Shown one piece after another: positions 45,800 through 54,977 of a stretch of DNA of 64,000 bases. Every line of letters begins with the position of its first letter. The stretch's first letter is position 1. The notes beneath the pieces were generated by a model. The model was not told where the DNA came from. It did no database searches and saw only the letters and a program-made list of their open reading frames with translations. Source of the stretch: Enterococcus montenegrensis (GTDB taxonomy: Bacteria > Bacillota > Bacilli > Lactobacillales > Enterococcaceae); the NCBI RefSeq assembly GCF_029983095.1, contig NZ_CP120467.1:124001-188000 (forward strand), in the 5' to 3' direction. Both the position numbers and the translations under genes were made by a program.

Positions 45800-46834
45800 T
45801 TACAAATCAAAAAAGAGTAGTTTGCTGGTATCAAAAGTAAAATGAACGCGTTGGCCCATTAAATTGCTGGTATCTTGGTATGTTTTGACTGAAAGTATGC
45901 TATCTTGCCACGCAAGCTGTAAAATACTGCTGCCCCCATAATACCGAATTTCTGTGACGACCCCTATTTCTAAAGGAGCCGTAAATCCACCATCTTTGTG
46001 TGAAATTTCACGAATATGAAGATACTCACTGCGAATGGCGACTAATTTTTTTGACTCCCGGGGAAATTGCTGCTGCAATTTTTGCGGCAATTTACTAAAA
46101 GGAAATAAATTAATCGCAGGGCGGCCAATAAATTCTGCCACAAAACGGTTCTGGGGCTTTTCATAAACTTCGTGGGGTGTACCAACTTGTTGGATAAGGC
46201 CGTCTTTTAAAACAATGATACGATCGGCTAATGACATGGCTTCTTCTTGGGAATGGGTGACAAACAAAGTCGTCGCCTGTAATTTTTTATGGGTAGCTAA
46301 AATTAAATCCCCCACTTGATCTTGTAATTTGGCATCTAAATTGGATAAAGGCTCATCCATTAAAAATAGCTTGGGGTTACGCACGATTGCCCGCGCTAAG
46401 GAAACCCGTTGTCTTTGTCCCCCAGATAAGTTTTTGGGCAAAACATTTACTACCTCTGTCAAACCTAACTCTTTTGTTACCCAGTCTAATTTTTCTTGTC
46501 GTTCTTTTTTTGCTGTTTTTCGAATTTTCATGCCAAAAGTAATGTTTTCTGCCGCCGTCATGTGGGGAAATAAGGCATACTCTTGAAAGACTAACGCCAT
46601 ATTGCGGTCTTTAGGTGCCAATTTTGTAATTTCTTGGTCAGCTAAAGTGATTTGCCCGCTACTGGGTTCTTCAAAACCGGTCAAAATATTTAAAAGCGTC
46701 GATTTTCCACTACCGCTGGGTCCAACGATGGCAATAAATTCACCTTTTGCCACATCTAAAGAAAAATCTTGCAGCGCTTTTGTCTTTTTATGGGGATAAA
46801 GCTTGCTGATATTTTGGATTGATAAATAACTCAC
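45800..46834 (-). CDS. ABC transporter ATPase (MalK/UgpC/PotA type)
   Basis: This 344-residue ATPase has Walker A GPSGSGKST (about 38-46), Q-loop FQEYALFPH, signature LSGGQRQR, Walker B LFLMDEPLSNLD and H-loop THSQEEA. A C-terminal TOBE-like regulatory domain (about 245-344) follows. It powers the importer encoded downstream. It starts with GTG at 46834 behind AGGAGG and is the first gene of the operon. The 5' region 46835-47354 contains no other gene; a TTGACG element lies about 65 bp upstream, but no clear -10 was found. Confidence 0.9.
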   Translation of the reverse strand: MSYLSIQNISKLYPHKKTKALQDFSLDVAKGEFIAIVGPSGSGKSTLLNILTGFEEPSSGQITLADQEITKLAPKDRNMALVFQEYALFPHMTAAENITFGMKIRKTAKKERQEKLDWVTKELGLTEVVNVLPKNLSGGQRQRVSLARAIVRNPKLFLMDEPLSNLDAKLQDQVGDLILATHKKLQATTLFVTHSQEEAMSLADRIIVLKDGLIQQVGTPHEVYEKPQNRFVAEFIGRPAINLFPFSKLPQKLQQQFPRESKKLVAIRSEYLHIREISHKDGGFTAPLEIGVVTEIRYYGGSSILQLAWQDSILSVKTYQDTSNLMGQRVHFTFDTSKLLFFDL

Positions 46835-47354
46835 AGCACAACCTCCTGTTAGCTGAAATTCGCCTCACCAAGCTTACACTTTTTTTGTTTATGCGTCAAA
46901 ATACAACAAGCAAAATAAAATATGTATGAAAAAAAACTGAGAAAAAATAAAAATATATTGTCATTTTATTGCGTAATTATTTGTAGCGAAGAATTTAATG
47001 AGTAAAAACACGCTACACCAATAATAATTGCGGTGCACTAAGATGAGTAGCTTTGATGAGTAGCTTTTTAGTAAGAAACGGAAATTTTCAATAATTTTTG
47101 CGCAAATCACAATCCAAAAGATGTTGAACTACACCTCAAGTTTCAAGAAGTTTTCACTTATAGCCAAAGAAGCTCCTTTTAGCACAGCATTTATACGCAA
47201 ATAGGAATTTCAGACAGATGAATGTCCCAGCACTTTATCTGCTAACCATTCACCGAATTTTTACAACCTTTTTTTACAAAGTTTTCCATGTTAAGATGAG
47301 TGACAAGAGAAGCTGAATCAAAAGCCGTAAAAAGTAGTGAGAAGAGGATTATAC

Positions 47355-49100
47355 GTGGATGTTTTAACACAATTATTAAAAGAAAAATTTGGCTATGAAA
47401 GTTTTCGCGCAGGTCAATTGGAGTTAATTCAAAAAGTCTTGAAAAACGAAAATGTGTTGGGAATTATGCCAACTGGTGGCGGCAAATCCATTTGCTATCA
47501 GCTGCCGGCTCTTTTATTAGATGGCTTGACTTTAGTTGTGTCTCCTTTAATTTCTTTAATGAAAGACCAAGTGGATGCATTAAATGAAATGGGGATTGCG
47601 GCAACTTTTGTCAACAGCAGTCTGTCACAAGAAGAAGTGAGTGTGCGGCTAAAAGATGCTGCTTACGGAAAATATAAATTGGTTTATGTGGCACCGGAAC
47701 GATTTGAGATGTTTTCTTTTAAGCAATTGTTGCAACAAGAAAAAATCAGCCTCATTGCAGTGGACGAAGCCCATTGTATTTCCCAATGGGGGCACGATTT
47801 TCGCCCCAGCTATTTGCAGTTAGCAAAAGAGATTAAAGCATTGCCTCAAAGGCCGGCAGTTATTGCGCTAACGGCTACGGCAACGCCCCAAGTTGCGGCA
47901 GATATTGAAAACAGTTTAGAAATTCCAGCTAACAATAAAGTACAAACCGGCTTCGCGCGGGAAAACTTGGCTTTTCAAGTGGTAAAAGATGCCAAAGACA
48001 GCTATTTATTAGAATACTTACGGGTCAATGCCAATCAAGCGGGTATTATTTATGCCAGTACGCGAAAAGAAGTTGAGCGGGTGTATCACTTGTTGAAAAG
48101 CAAAAAAATTGCGGCCGGCTACTACCATGGCGGTTTAACAGAAGCAGCCCGCACTAGAGCACAAGAGGCTTTTTTATTTGATGAAATTAAAGTGATGGTA
48201 GCAACCAACGCTTTTGGCATGGGGATTAATAAAAGTAATGTCCGTTTTGTCATTCACGCGCAAACGCCGGGAAATATTGAATCTTATTATCAAAAAGCAG
48301 GACGTGCAGGGCGAGACGGCTTACCCAGCGAAGCGATTTTGATGTATGCGCCCCAAGATTTACAGGTACAGCAATTTTTTATTGATAATTCCGATATGGA
48401 GATTGATTATAAGCAAAAAGAATATTTGAAATTGCGGGAAATGAGTCAATATGCCCATACTGAAATGTGTTTACAGCGGTATATTTTACGCTATTTTGGC
48501 GAAGACGGTCCTGAGTGTGGACATTGTAGTAATTGCTTAGATGAACGGGCAGTTGAAGAGATTACCTTAGATGCGCAAAAAGTGTTGTCTTGTGTAAAGC
48601 GCATGGGAGAACGCTTTGGTAAAGCATTAATTAGCAAAGTTTTGACCGGCTCAAAAGATCAAAAAATTACCCAATGGCATTTTGAAAAGTTATCCACCTA
48701 TGGATTGATGAAAGACTGGAGTCAAAAAGATGTCAGCCAATTGATCGACTTTCTAACGGCAGAAGGCTATTTAACGCCAACAGAGGGACAATTTCCTTTG
48801 CTAAAAATTTCAGCTACAGGTAAAAATGTGTTGTTGGGTCAGCAAAAAGTGATGCGCAGAGCACAAGTAGTGAAAAAATTGGCACCAGATAATGAACTAT
48901 TTGAAAAGCTGCGGCAATTACGTTTGGAATTAGCCTCAAAGCAAAATTTACCTCCTTATGTTATTTTTTCCGATAAAACTTTGTATGAATTAGCAGAAGT
49001 TCAGCCCCAAACTACATTAGAGATGTTGCAAATTAAAGGGGTGGGAGAAAATAAATTGGCGAAATATGGCGAAGCCTTTTTGGAAGTATTACAAAAATAA
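47355..49100 (+). CDS. recQ: ATP-dependent DNA helicase RecQ
   Basis: This 581-residue helicase has Walker A TGGGKS (about 43-48) and the DEAH box (VDEAHCISQWGHDFRPSY, about 137-154). The helicase C domain has the motif QKAGRAGRDGLPSEA. An RQC region with a zinc-binding Cys set (CLQRYILRYFG...CGHCSNC) and a C-terminal HRDC domain (about 505-580) complete it. It unwinds DNA in recombination and repair. I chose GTG 47355 (GAAGAGGA 6 nt upstream) as start. The length is normal. Confidence 0.93.
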   Translation: MDVLTQLLKEKFGYESFRAGQLELIQKVLKNENVLGIMPTGGGKSICYQLPALLLDGLTLVVSPLISLMKDQVDALNEMGIAATFVNSSLSQEEVSVRLKDAAYGKYKLVYVAPERFEMFSFKQLLQQEKISLIAVDEAHCISQWGHDFRPSYLQLAKEIKALPQRPAVIALTATATPQVAADIENSLEIPANNKVQTGFARENLAFQVVKDAKDSYLLEYLRVNANQAGIIYASTRKEVERVYHLLKSKKIAAGYYHGGLTEAARTRAQEAFLFDEIKVMVATNAFGMGINKSNVRFVIHAQTPGNIESYYQKAGRAGRDGLPSEAILMYAPQDLQVQQFFIDNSDMEIDYKQKEYLKLREMSQYAHTEMCLQRYILRYFGEDGPECGHCSNCLDERAVEEITLDAQKVLSCVKRMGERFGKALISKVLTGSKDQKITQWHFEKLSTYGLMKDWSQKDVSQLIDFLTAEGYLTPTEGQFPLLKISATGKNVLLGQQKVMRRAQVVKKLAPDNELFEKLRQLRLELASKQNLPPYVIFSDKTLYELAEVQPQTTLEMLQIKGVGENKLAKYGEAFLEVLQK

Positions 49101-49480
49101 GCTCTGTTTATAACGAAGTAACCAAATTTGATTTAAAACTCTGGTAGCAACATTTTGAAAGTAAACAAAAAAGTTCCCATTTTGACTTTTTAGTTCCTAT
49201 CTTTAAAAATGTCACCTACAGGAGTTTTTTTGTTCAAAAATCTTAATTTGTGTAGTAATGAAGGAATATAGAAATATTTTGTGCTTATTTTTGAGAGCGG
49301 ATCATTGATAGGAATTTTTTTTAACGAAGTTTAGCTGTAAAAAATTTAGTACTTTATGAAAAGTAACAGCATAAAGATTGCGATAATAGAAGTAGGGGTG
49401 TAGAATAGTTTTCCGCTTACAAATAGCGACACAAATGCAAATTTAGGAGTGGTGTTCGCATCGACACACAAGCAGAAGAA

Positions 49481-51610
49481 ATGTATTTGAAAAAAGTTTA
49501 TCACGCTTTGCAACAAGAACAAGAAAAATTGACTGAAACTTTAGCACAAGGGCAAAGTGCTGGGATTGCTGCTTTACAAGAGATGGCCCAGGATGTGCGG
49601 TTAAATTTTGATAATTTTGCTGATAATCTGGATACCTATGCCCAATTGGAAATGAAAAATCGCGAAATTGACCAACTGAACTTAAAGCAAGAAACCGCAG
49701 CAAATCGCCTCGCGCAAGTGGAGCGTTTATTGCCCCAAGCCTATTTTGGTAAAGTTGTGGTGGATTATTTCGACAATGAAAAAAGCCAGCCTTTTTATAT
49801 TGGCATCAATGGTTTTAGTTCGGAGAATGAAAATTTAGTTTATGATTGGCGTTCTCCAATTGCTGAGTTATTTTATAATAACGTTTTGGGAAAATCCCAC
49901 TATTTGGCTAATGGCGCAGAAATTTTTGTTTCCATCGATTTGCGGCGGCAGTTTGTCATTGCCTATGATCAGTTAAAGCATTATTTTGATACCAATATCG
50001 CTATTGAAGACGACGTTTTACTTGCGGCACTAGAAAATAGTGCCACTGAGCAGATGCAAGCTATTACAGCCACGATTCAGCAAGAACAAAATGTTATTAT
50101 TCGTGATCTGGCTGCTGAAATTATTTTGGTGAACGGTGTTGCAGGAAGTGGAAAAACTTCTGCGATTATGCAGCGGATCGCCTATTTACTTTATTCTTTC
50201 CGCCAACAAATTAGCGCCGATGACGTGTTGATTTTATCCCCCAATGATAAATTTATTCAATATTTAGCTAACGTCTTGCCGGCCTTAGGTGAGAAAAATC
50301 CTCGGAATTTGACGTGGCGTAAGTTACTGGTGTGGCAGTTAGATAAAGAGTTGGAAACAGAAAGTGATTACTTTGAGCGGATTACGAAAAATGACGTTTC
50401 TGACCAAACAGAAATTCTCCGTAGTCGAAAATTTGCTGAATTTGTTGCCAGTGGCAGTTCTATTTTGCAACAGGGGAATTATTTTCAAGCAATCACACTA
50501 AAGAAAAAAGTGATTATTAAAGCAGAGTTATTAGCCGAAATGTTTGCTACGACGCCACCAGAGGCAAGTTTTGGTGAGCGACTTCAAGGGGTAGCAGCCA
50601 AATTAAATAGTTATTGGCAGCGACGTTTGTTAAAGCAAGCGCAGAAAAAAGCGTGGCAAGATCGTCTCTTAGCCTTATCGGAAACGCAACAACAAAAATA
50701 TTTTGGACACCTATTGCAAGATGAGTCACCTAAAACACTACAAAAATATACACATAAGCTGTTGCAACAAAAATTTGCTGCTGTCACGGCACAAATTGCC
50801 GACTTTTCGTGGCTCCAACCAGAAAAAATGTTGGCAGATTTATATCAAGCCTACACCAATGAAACCTATTTGGCCGCAAAAGTAATGACTGTCGATGAAG
50901 CGACGATTGCGTTATTCATCCAACACCGTTTTATCCAAGCCAGCTCGCTTAGCCGGATGCAATATGTTTTAGTAGATGAAGTGCAAGATTATACACCGGC
51001 GCAAATTTTTCTACTAAGCCAATTGTTTAAAGCCAGCCGTTTTACTTTAGTGGGAGATAGCAACCAAGCAATTTTTAATACAAATACGGACTTTGCGACG
51101 ATTGCGGCGATCTTTGAAACTTCTAAAAGACAAGTTACCCGCTATGATTTATTAAATAGCTATCGGTCCAGTGGTGCAATTACAGCCGTCTTCCAGCAAT
51201 TAGCAGCCCAAGAAAACTTTACTATTGTGCCTGTGCGTCCCAAGGGTAAAGCAGTGACAGTAAAACACCTCGTCGAACTTTCAGATTTAAGAAACATAAT
51301 AAATGAAATGAAGCCTGTGACGATTATTACGAAAACACAAAAAGAGGCCGATGATTTAACTAAATGGTGGCAAGGTCAAAATGCTGCTTTAAAAAAAGAA
51401 GCTAAGGCAAGAGCAGAAGTCACCATTTTACCAATCAGTTTGGCTAAAGGCTTGGAATTTGATCGCGTAATTTTGTACAATACCACAAAAGAAAATTATG
51501 CTAACGATCGCGAACGTAAAATGCTATATACGGCAGCCTCCAGAGGAATGCAGGAGCTTACGATTACGTATTTTGACGGATTAACACCATACCTTAAATT
51601 TCTAGCCTAA
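49481..51610 (+). CDS. helD: HelD-like RNA polymerase recycling helicase
   Basis: This 709-residue UvrD-like superfamily 1 ATPase has an N-terminal coiled-coil (1-85). Walker A is GVAGSGKTS (about 219-227). Further motifs are VDEVQDYTPAQIFLLSQLF and VGDSNQAIF, and the C-terminal helicase motif is LPISLAKGLEFDRVILYN. HelD releases stalled RNA polymerase from DNA. The start is uncertain. ATG 49481 has no good ribosome binding site, whereas AGGAG at 49445 is well placed for an in-frame ATC at 49460 (IDTQAEEMYLKKVY), so a rare start or a small error is possible. The gap 49101-49480 shows nothing else. Confidence 0.85.
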   Translation: MYLKKVYHALQQEQEKLTETLAQGQSAGIAALQEMAQDVRLNFDNFADNLDTYAQLEMKNREIDQLNLKQETAANRLAQVERLLPQAYFGKVVVDYFDNEKSQPFYIGINGFSSENENLVYDWRSPIAELFYNNVLGKSHYLANGAEIFVSIDLRRQFVIAYDQLKHYFDTNIAIEDDVLLAALENSATEQMQAITATIQQEQNVIIRDLAAEIILVNGVAGSGKTSAIMQRIAYLLYSFRQQISADDVLILSPNDKFIQYLANVLPALGEKNPRNLTWRKLLVWQLDKELETESDYFERITKNDVSDQTEILRSRKFAEFVASGSSILQQGNYFQAITLKKKVIIKAELLAEMFATTPPEASFGERLQGVAAKLNSYWQRRLLKQAQKKAWQDRLLALSETQQQKYFGHLLQDESPKTLQKYTHKLLQQKFAAVTAQIADFSWLQPEKMLADLYQAYTNETYLAAKVMTVDEATIALFIQHRFIQASSLSRMQYVLVDEVQDYTPAQIFLLSQLFKASRFTLVGDSNQAIFNTNTDFATIAAIFETSKRQVTRYDLLNSYRSSGAITAVFQQLAAQENFTIVPVRPKGKAVTVKHLVELSDLRNIINEMKPVTIITKTQKEADDLTKWWQGQNAALKKEAKARAEVTILPISLAKGLEFDRVILYNTTKENYANDRERKMLYTAASRGMQELTITYFDGLTPYLKFLA

Positions 51611-51611
51611 A

Positions 51612-51668
51612 AAAATCCGCTGTAAAAACACGTTTAAGTGCTTTGACAGCGGATTTTAAATTTTTTTG
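51612..51668 (+). terminator. Terminator after helD
   Basis: AAAATCCGCTGT (51612-51623) pairs perfectly with ACAGCGGATTTT (51646-51657), followed by a T-rich run. Confidence 0.75.
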
Positions 51669-51674
51669 AAATTC

Positions 51675-52092
51675 TATCCTGTCTTGTTACTTGCGAGCTT
51701 TCCGGTTCATTCAGCTTTTCTTAGATCTAGCTTCACAAACTAGCCCGCCAATAAATAAGCCGAAATTTTTAAAAATTTGAGTAGCAATTTTCAAAAATCC
51801 CGTACTTATTTTTTGCGGACTGCCCAAGTTTGTTCAGCTTTTCTATGTGTCCAACTTCATGCACCAACTCTCTGCGGTAACAAGCCAAAATCTTGAGAAA
51901 TTTGAGGAACAATTTCTCAAAATTTCGTCTTATTGCAAGAGAGTTGAACGAGTTCATTCAGCTTTTCTATGATCTAGCTTCATGCACCAGCTCTCTGCGG
52001 TAACAAGCCAAAATCTTGAGAAATTTGGAAAACAATTTATCAAGATCCTGTCTTGTTACTTGCGAGCTTTCCGGTGCATTCAGCTTTTCTAT
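51675..52092. repeat. Dispersed palindromic repeat, three units
   Basis: Three units of about 120-140 bp are separated by the linker CAGCTTTTCTATG(A/G)TCTAGCTTCA or close variants. The units carry arms such as GGTAACAAGCC...CTTGTTAC and CTTGAGAAATTT...AATTTATCAAG. They match the two units at 8205-8440. No reading frame is supported here. Confidence 0.7.
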
Positions 52093-52499
52093 GCTTCGGC
52101 GTCAAATTTTACTGTGACGTTGCCGTTGATGGCTTTTGTATAGGGGCAAATATTTTCGGTTTCTGCCATATATTTTATGGTGTCTTCTTTACTTAAGCCT
52201 TCAATTTTGCCAATTAGAAGGACTTCTAAATGCAAGGTGGTAAAATCTGGCAAGTCGCCAAGCAAGCTGACTTCGGCACGGATCTCACGTTTTTTATCAC
52301 CTAAACCATCACGTTCTAGTGGAAATTGCATTGCGCCGTTAAAACATGCGGAAAGACCAGCGGCAAATAATTCTTCAGGGTTGGTATAACCTTCTTTTTT
52401 TACACCTGTTGTTAAGACATCCAAAGACCCTGTGACAGATTTACTTTCTCCTTCGCGACCACCTGTGTTAATCACTGTTGAAGTTGACATTTTTTTCAT
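52089..52499 (-). CDS. Ohr/OsmC-family organic hydroperoxide reductase
   Basis: This 136-residue thiol peroxidase has the two catalytic cysteines in LSACFNG (Cys 52) and NICPYTKA (Cys 118), the Ohr signature. The early Arg in GGREG and Glu 43 also fit. It reduces organic hydroperoxides, typically with lipoyl thiols. The start at 52499 lies behind GGAAGGA. It is divergent from the MarR-type gene at 52684, which probably controls it through the palindrome at 52647. Confidence 0.88.
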   Translation of the reverse strand: MKKMSTSTVINTGGREGESKSVTGSLDVLTTGVKKEGYTNPEELFAAGLSACFNGAMQFPLERDGLGDKKREIRAEVSLLGDLPDFTTLHLEVLLIGKIEGLSKEDTIKYMAETENICPYTKAINGNVTVKFDAEA

Positions 52500-52646
52500 C
52501 TGTTTTCCTTCCTTTCAAAAAATAATGCTTTAAACATTTGCAACGATAAGGCGTTTTCACCTTCAAATTAACCGTATCACGATTGTAAATAAAAACAAAA
52601 TGAAGTGCTTGTGCTTTTTTTGTTGCAAATACAATAAAAATATTTT

Positions 52647-52662
52647 ATGATAAATTTATCAT
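52647..52662. promoter_or_regulatory. Palindromic operator in the Ohr-MarR intergenic region
   Basis: ATGATAAATTTATCAT is a perfect 16-bp palindrome, 22 bp upstream of the MarR start. It has the size and symmetry of a MarR-family operator. TTGCAAAT and its inverse ATTTGCAA near 52623 and 52534 add a second symmetric pair. Confidence 0.6.
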
Positions 52663-52683
52663 TAAACTGAAATGAGGAAAAAT

Positions 52684-53148
52684 ATGACGGATATTTTACG
52701 TGATTTAGGTAAAATTGCGCGAGCACTAGATTCTATCGCGAATATTGAGTTTAAAGAATTTGCTTTAACCCGCGGGCAATATCTTTATTTGGTTCGGATT
52801 TATGAAAATCCCGGAATCATTCAAGAAAAACTAGCCGAGATGATTAAAGTCGATCGTACCACAGCAGCCCGGGCCATTGGGAAATTGGAAAAAAATGGTC
52901 TAATTGAAAAGCAGCCGCAATCTGACAATAAAAAAAATAAATCACTTTTTGTGACCAATAAAGGAGCAAAATTGGCACCAGTTATTCAGGCGGAAAACCA
53001 ATATTCCAATAAAGTTGCACTAAAAGGATTTAGTGAACCAGAAATGCAGCAATTGGCGGCCTATTTGTCACGGGTAGAAGAAAATATCGCTTCAGAGTGG
53101 GAATTAGTGAAAAAAGGTGTGACACGACAGTATGACAGTAAAAATTAA
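52684..53148 (+). CDS. MarR-family transcriptional regulator
   Basis: This protein of about 154 residues has a winged helix: GIIQEKLAEMIKVDRTTAARAIGKLEKNGLIEKQPQSDNKKNKSLFVT in the middle third. It contains no cysteine at all, so it cannot sense peroxide by the Cys-based OhrR mechanism despite its place beside ohr. I prefer ATG 52684 (GAGG upstream) to 52672. It overlaps the next gene by 17 bp. Confidence 0.85.
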   Translation: MTDILRDLGKIARALDSIANIEFKEFALTRGQYLYLVRIYENPGIIQEKLAEMIKVDRTTAARAIGKLEKNGLIEKQPQSDNKKNKSLFVTNKGAKLAPVIQAENQYSNKVALKGFSEPEMQQLAAYLSRVEENIASEWELVKKGVTRQYDSKN

Positions 53149-53650
53149 AGCAGTAAAACAGGCAGAGCTTGAAACGTTAAAAGAAATCAGCGAGACAACG
53201 TTTAAAGAAACCTTTGCAAAAGACAATACGCCAGCAGATCTCGCTATTTTTTTGCAGCAAAATTATAATTTGAAACAACTCCAACAAGAGCTGGACAATG
53301 GCGATTCCTTTTTTTATTTTATTTATCAAGACGCGCAATTAGCTGGTTATTTAAAGCTAAATATCGGCGAGGCGCAAAGTGAAAAAAGTAGCAGCGAAAG
53401 CCTAGAAATTGCGCGTATTTATATTTTGGCGGCTTTTAAACGGCAAGGTTTAGGCCATGAGCTAATGCAATTTGCAGAAAAGGTAGCAAAAGAAAAACAG
53501 AAAAAAGAAATCTGGTTAGGTGTCTGGGAATACAATCCAGTGGCAATTGCTTTTTATAAGAAAATGGGGTTTGTCAAAAAAGGAGAACACGTTTTTACGA
53601 TTGGCACAGATGATCAAACAGACTGGGTCATGACAAAATATTTGATTTAA
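53132..53650 (+). CDS. GNAT family N-acetyltransferase
   Basis: This 172-residue protein shows GNAT motif A as AAFKRQGLGHELMQFAEKVA (about 105-124) and motif B as IWLGVWEYNPVAIAFYKKMGF (about 130-150). It resembles spermidine/PaiA-type acetyltransferases in length and in its N-terminal 'SETTFKETFA' segment. That is a hint only; the substrate is unknown. It is translationally coupled to the MarR gene by a 17-bp overlap. Confidence 0.85.
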   Translation: MTVKIKAVKQAELETLKEISETTFKETFAKDNTPADLAIFLQQNYNLKQLQQELDNGDSFFYFIYQDAQLAGYLKLNIGEAQSEKSSSESLEIARIYILAAFKRQGLGHELMQFAEKVAKEKQKKEIWLGVWEYNPVAIAFYKKMGFVKKGEHVFTIGTDDQTDWVMTKYLI

Positions 53651-53670
53651 AAAATTTTGGAGGGAAATAG

Positions 53671-54381
53671 ATGAAAAAAATTATTGTAGATGAAAACTTT
53701 TGGGAGCTCTTTCCTGAAGCTGAAATTTTTATCGTAACGGCAAAAGAAATTAATAATCAGGTTAATGAAGAAGATGATCCGTATTTTTCTGATTTATTAG
53801 CAAGAGGCAAACACGATGCGCAAAAATTTTTGACGGCAGACTCTTTTAGTCAAAATGAAGTCATTCAAGAATGGCGCCAGGCGTTTAGCCAATTTAAAAC
53901 TAAAAAAGGTGCCCGTTCGTCAATTGAAGCTTTATTAAAACGGGCGAGCCAAGATCGTACATTTAATCCCATTAATCCTTTAGTGGACTTGTATAACAGC
54001 GTCTCATTGAAATACGCCGTTCCTTGTGGAGGAGAAGATATCGCCTCACTTTCAGGGGATTTGCATTTGGGTAAAGCCAAAGGGGGCGAAAGTTTCAAAC
54101 CGCTGGGAGCTAACGAAGATGCCCCGGCGCTCCCTGAAGAAATCATTTATTATGATGAAGTTGGTGCTGTTTGTCGCTGTTTTAACTGGCGAGAAGCCCA
54201 ACGCACGATGCTACAGGAAAATACAACGGACGCAATTTTGGTCATTGAAGCGATCAATGCGCAACAAGCTATGCGGGCTAAGATGGCGGCGGCCGAATTA
54301 AGCCAGCTGATAGAGGGCTATTTTAAAGTTAAAACAACCACCGCAACGTTAACTAAAAAAACACCGGAACAACAAATTTAA
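53671..54381 (+). CDS. B3/B4 tRNA-binding-domain protein
   Basis: This 236-residue protein of the family resembles the B3/B4 editing domain of phenylalanyl-tRNA synthetase beta chain. Family features are KGARSSIEALLKRA, INPLVDLYNSVSLKYAVPCGGEDI (about 99-122) and FNWREAQRTMLQENT. Such free-standing proteins are thought to act in tRNA or amino-acid quality control; the role is not firmly known. The start lies behind GGAGGG. A terminator follows. Confidence 0.8.
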   Translation: MKKIIVDENFWELFPEAEIFIVTAKEINNQVNEEDDPYFSDLLARGKHDAQKFLTADSFSQNEVIQEWRQAFSQFKTKKGARSSIEALLKRASQDRTFNPINPLVDLYNSVSLKYAVPCGGEDIASLSGDLHLGKAKGGESFKPLGANEDAPALPEEIIYYDEVGAVCRCFNWREAQRTMLQENTTDAILVIEAINAQQAMRAKMAAAELSQLIEGYFKVKTTTATLTKKTPEQQI

Positions 54382-54385
54382 TAAA

Positions 54386-54456
54386 AAAACTGTAAAGAAT
54401 GAAAGTGGCAGGTAATTGTATTGCCAGCAAGTAATTTCTTTGCAGTTTTTTCTTTT
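54386..54456. terminator. Terminator after B3/B4 gene
   Basis: AAAACTGTAAAGAA (54386-54399) pairs with TTCTTTGCAGTTTT (54436-54449, one G-U), followed by T-rich sequence. An inner pair, TGGCA with TGCCA, extends it. Confidence 0.7.
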
Positions 54457-54553
54457 TTTAAAAATAAAAAGGATAACTATCGTATTATTTGCAAATTTTT
54501 ATCAAGCTAGCTAAAATTTTTAGTGAGAAGTGATAATATTCACAAAAAAGTGT

Positions 54554-54582
54554 TTGACTTTTCTGACAATTCAACTTAGAAT
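54554..54582 (+). promoter_or_regulatory. Promoter of the his operon
   Basis: TTGACT (54554-54559), a 17-bp spacer and TAGAAT (54577-54582). Transcription would start just before the T-box leader. Confidence 0.7.
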
Positions 54583-54604
54583 ATAACACAACCAATTTTA
54601 TATT

Positions 54605-54937
54605 TTTGACGGTGAAAAGAAGAGTAGTAAAAAAATACTGTAAAGAGAGCCTTTGGTTGGTGAAAAAAGGACAGTTACTTTTTGCGAAACACATCTTGGA
54701 GTTGCATGTTTGAAAAAAGTAAAAGATGCCGGGTTAGCCCGTTACAGCTGCGGTCATTGTTGGATGACTAGACAAAAAGGCTGACGACTAAAAGTGCCAA
54801 GATACGCACATTTATGAAAGCAATAAAATGCACCGTTTGTTAGCTTGATCGCTTGAGGTCTATCTTTGGATAGATAAATTGAGGTGGAACCACGCATTTT
54901 AGCGTCCTCTGACTTTGTCAGGGGGCGCTTTTTTTCA
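54605..54937 (+). promoter_or_regulatory. T-box leader of the histidine operon
   Basis: The leader opens with GGTGAAAAGAAGAGTAGT, typical of stem I, and has the GGTTGGTG distal-loop motif. It contains CCGTTA and the conserved T-box AGGTGGAACCACGC (54882-54895). The terminator that competes with the antiterminator is GCGTCCTCTGAC (54902-54913) with GTCAGGGGGCGC, then seven T. A His codon CAC (54690-54692) followed by A is the likely specifier. Uncharged tRNA-His would favour read-through into the his genes. Confidence 0.85.
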
Positions 54938-54977
54938 ACTATTAAAGTATAAAATTTTTGCCAGGGGAGGGAATTTA

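Noticed and set aside
51675..52092. Possible CRISPR array (regular repeated units)
   Set aside because: Units are long, palindromic and diverged, with short constant linkers and no cas genes. The pattern is that of REP-like repeats.
52684..53148. OhrR assignment for the MarR protein
   Set aside because: It has no cysteine, so the OhrR sensing residue is missing.
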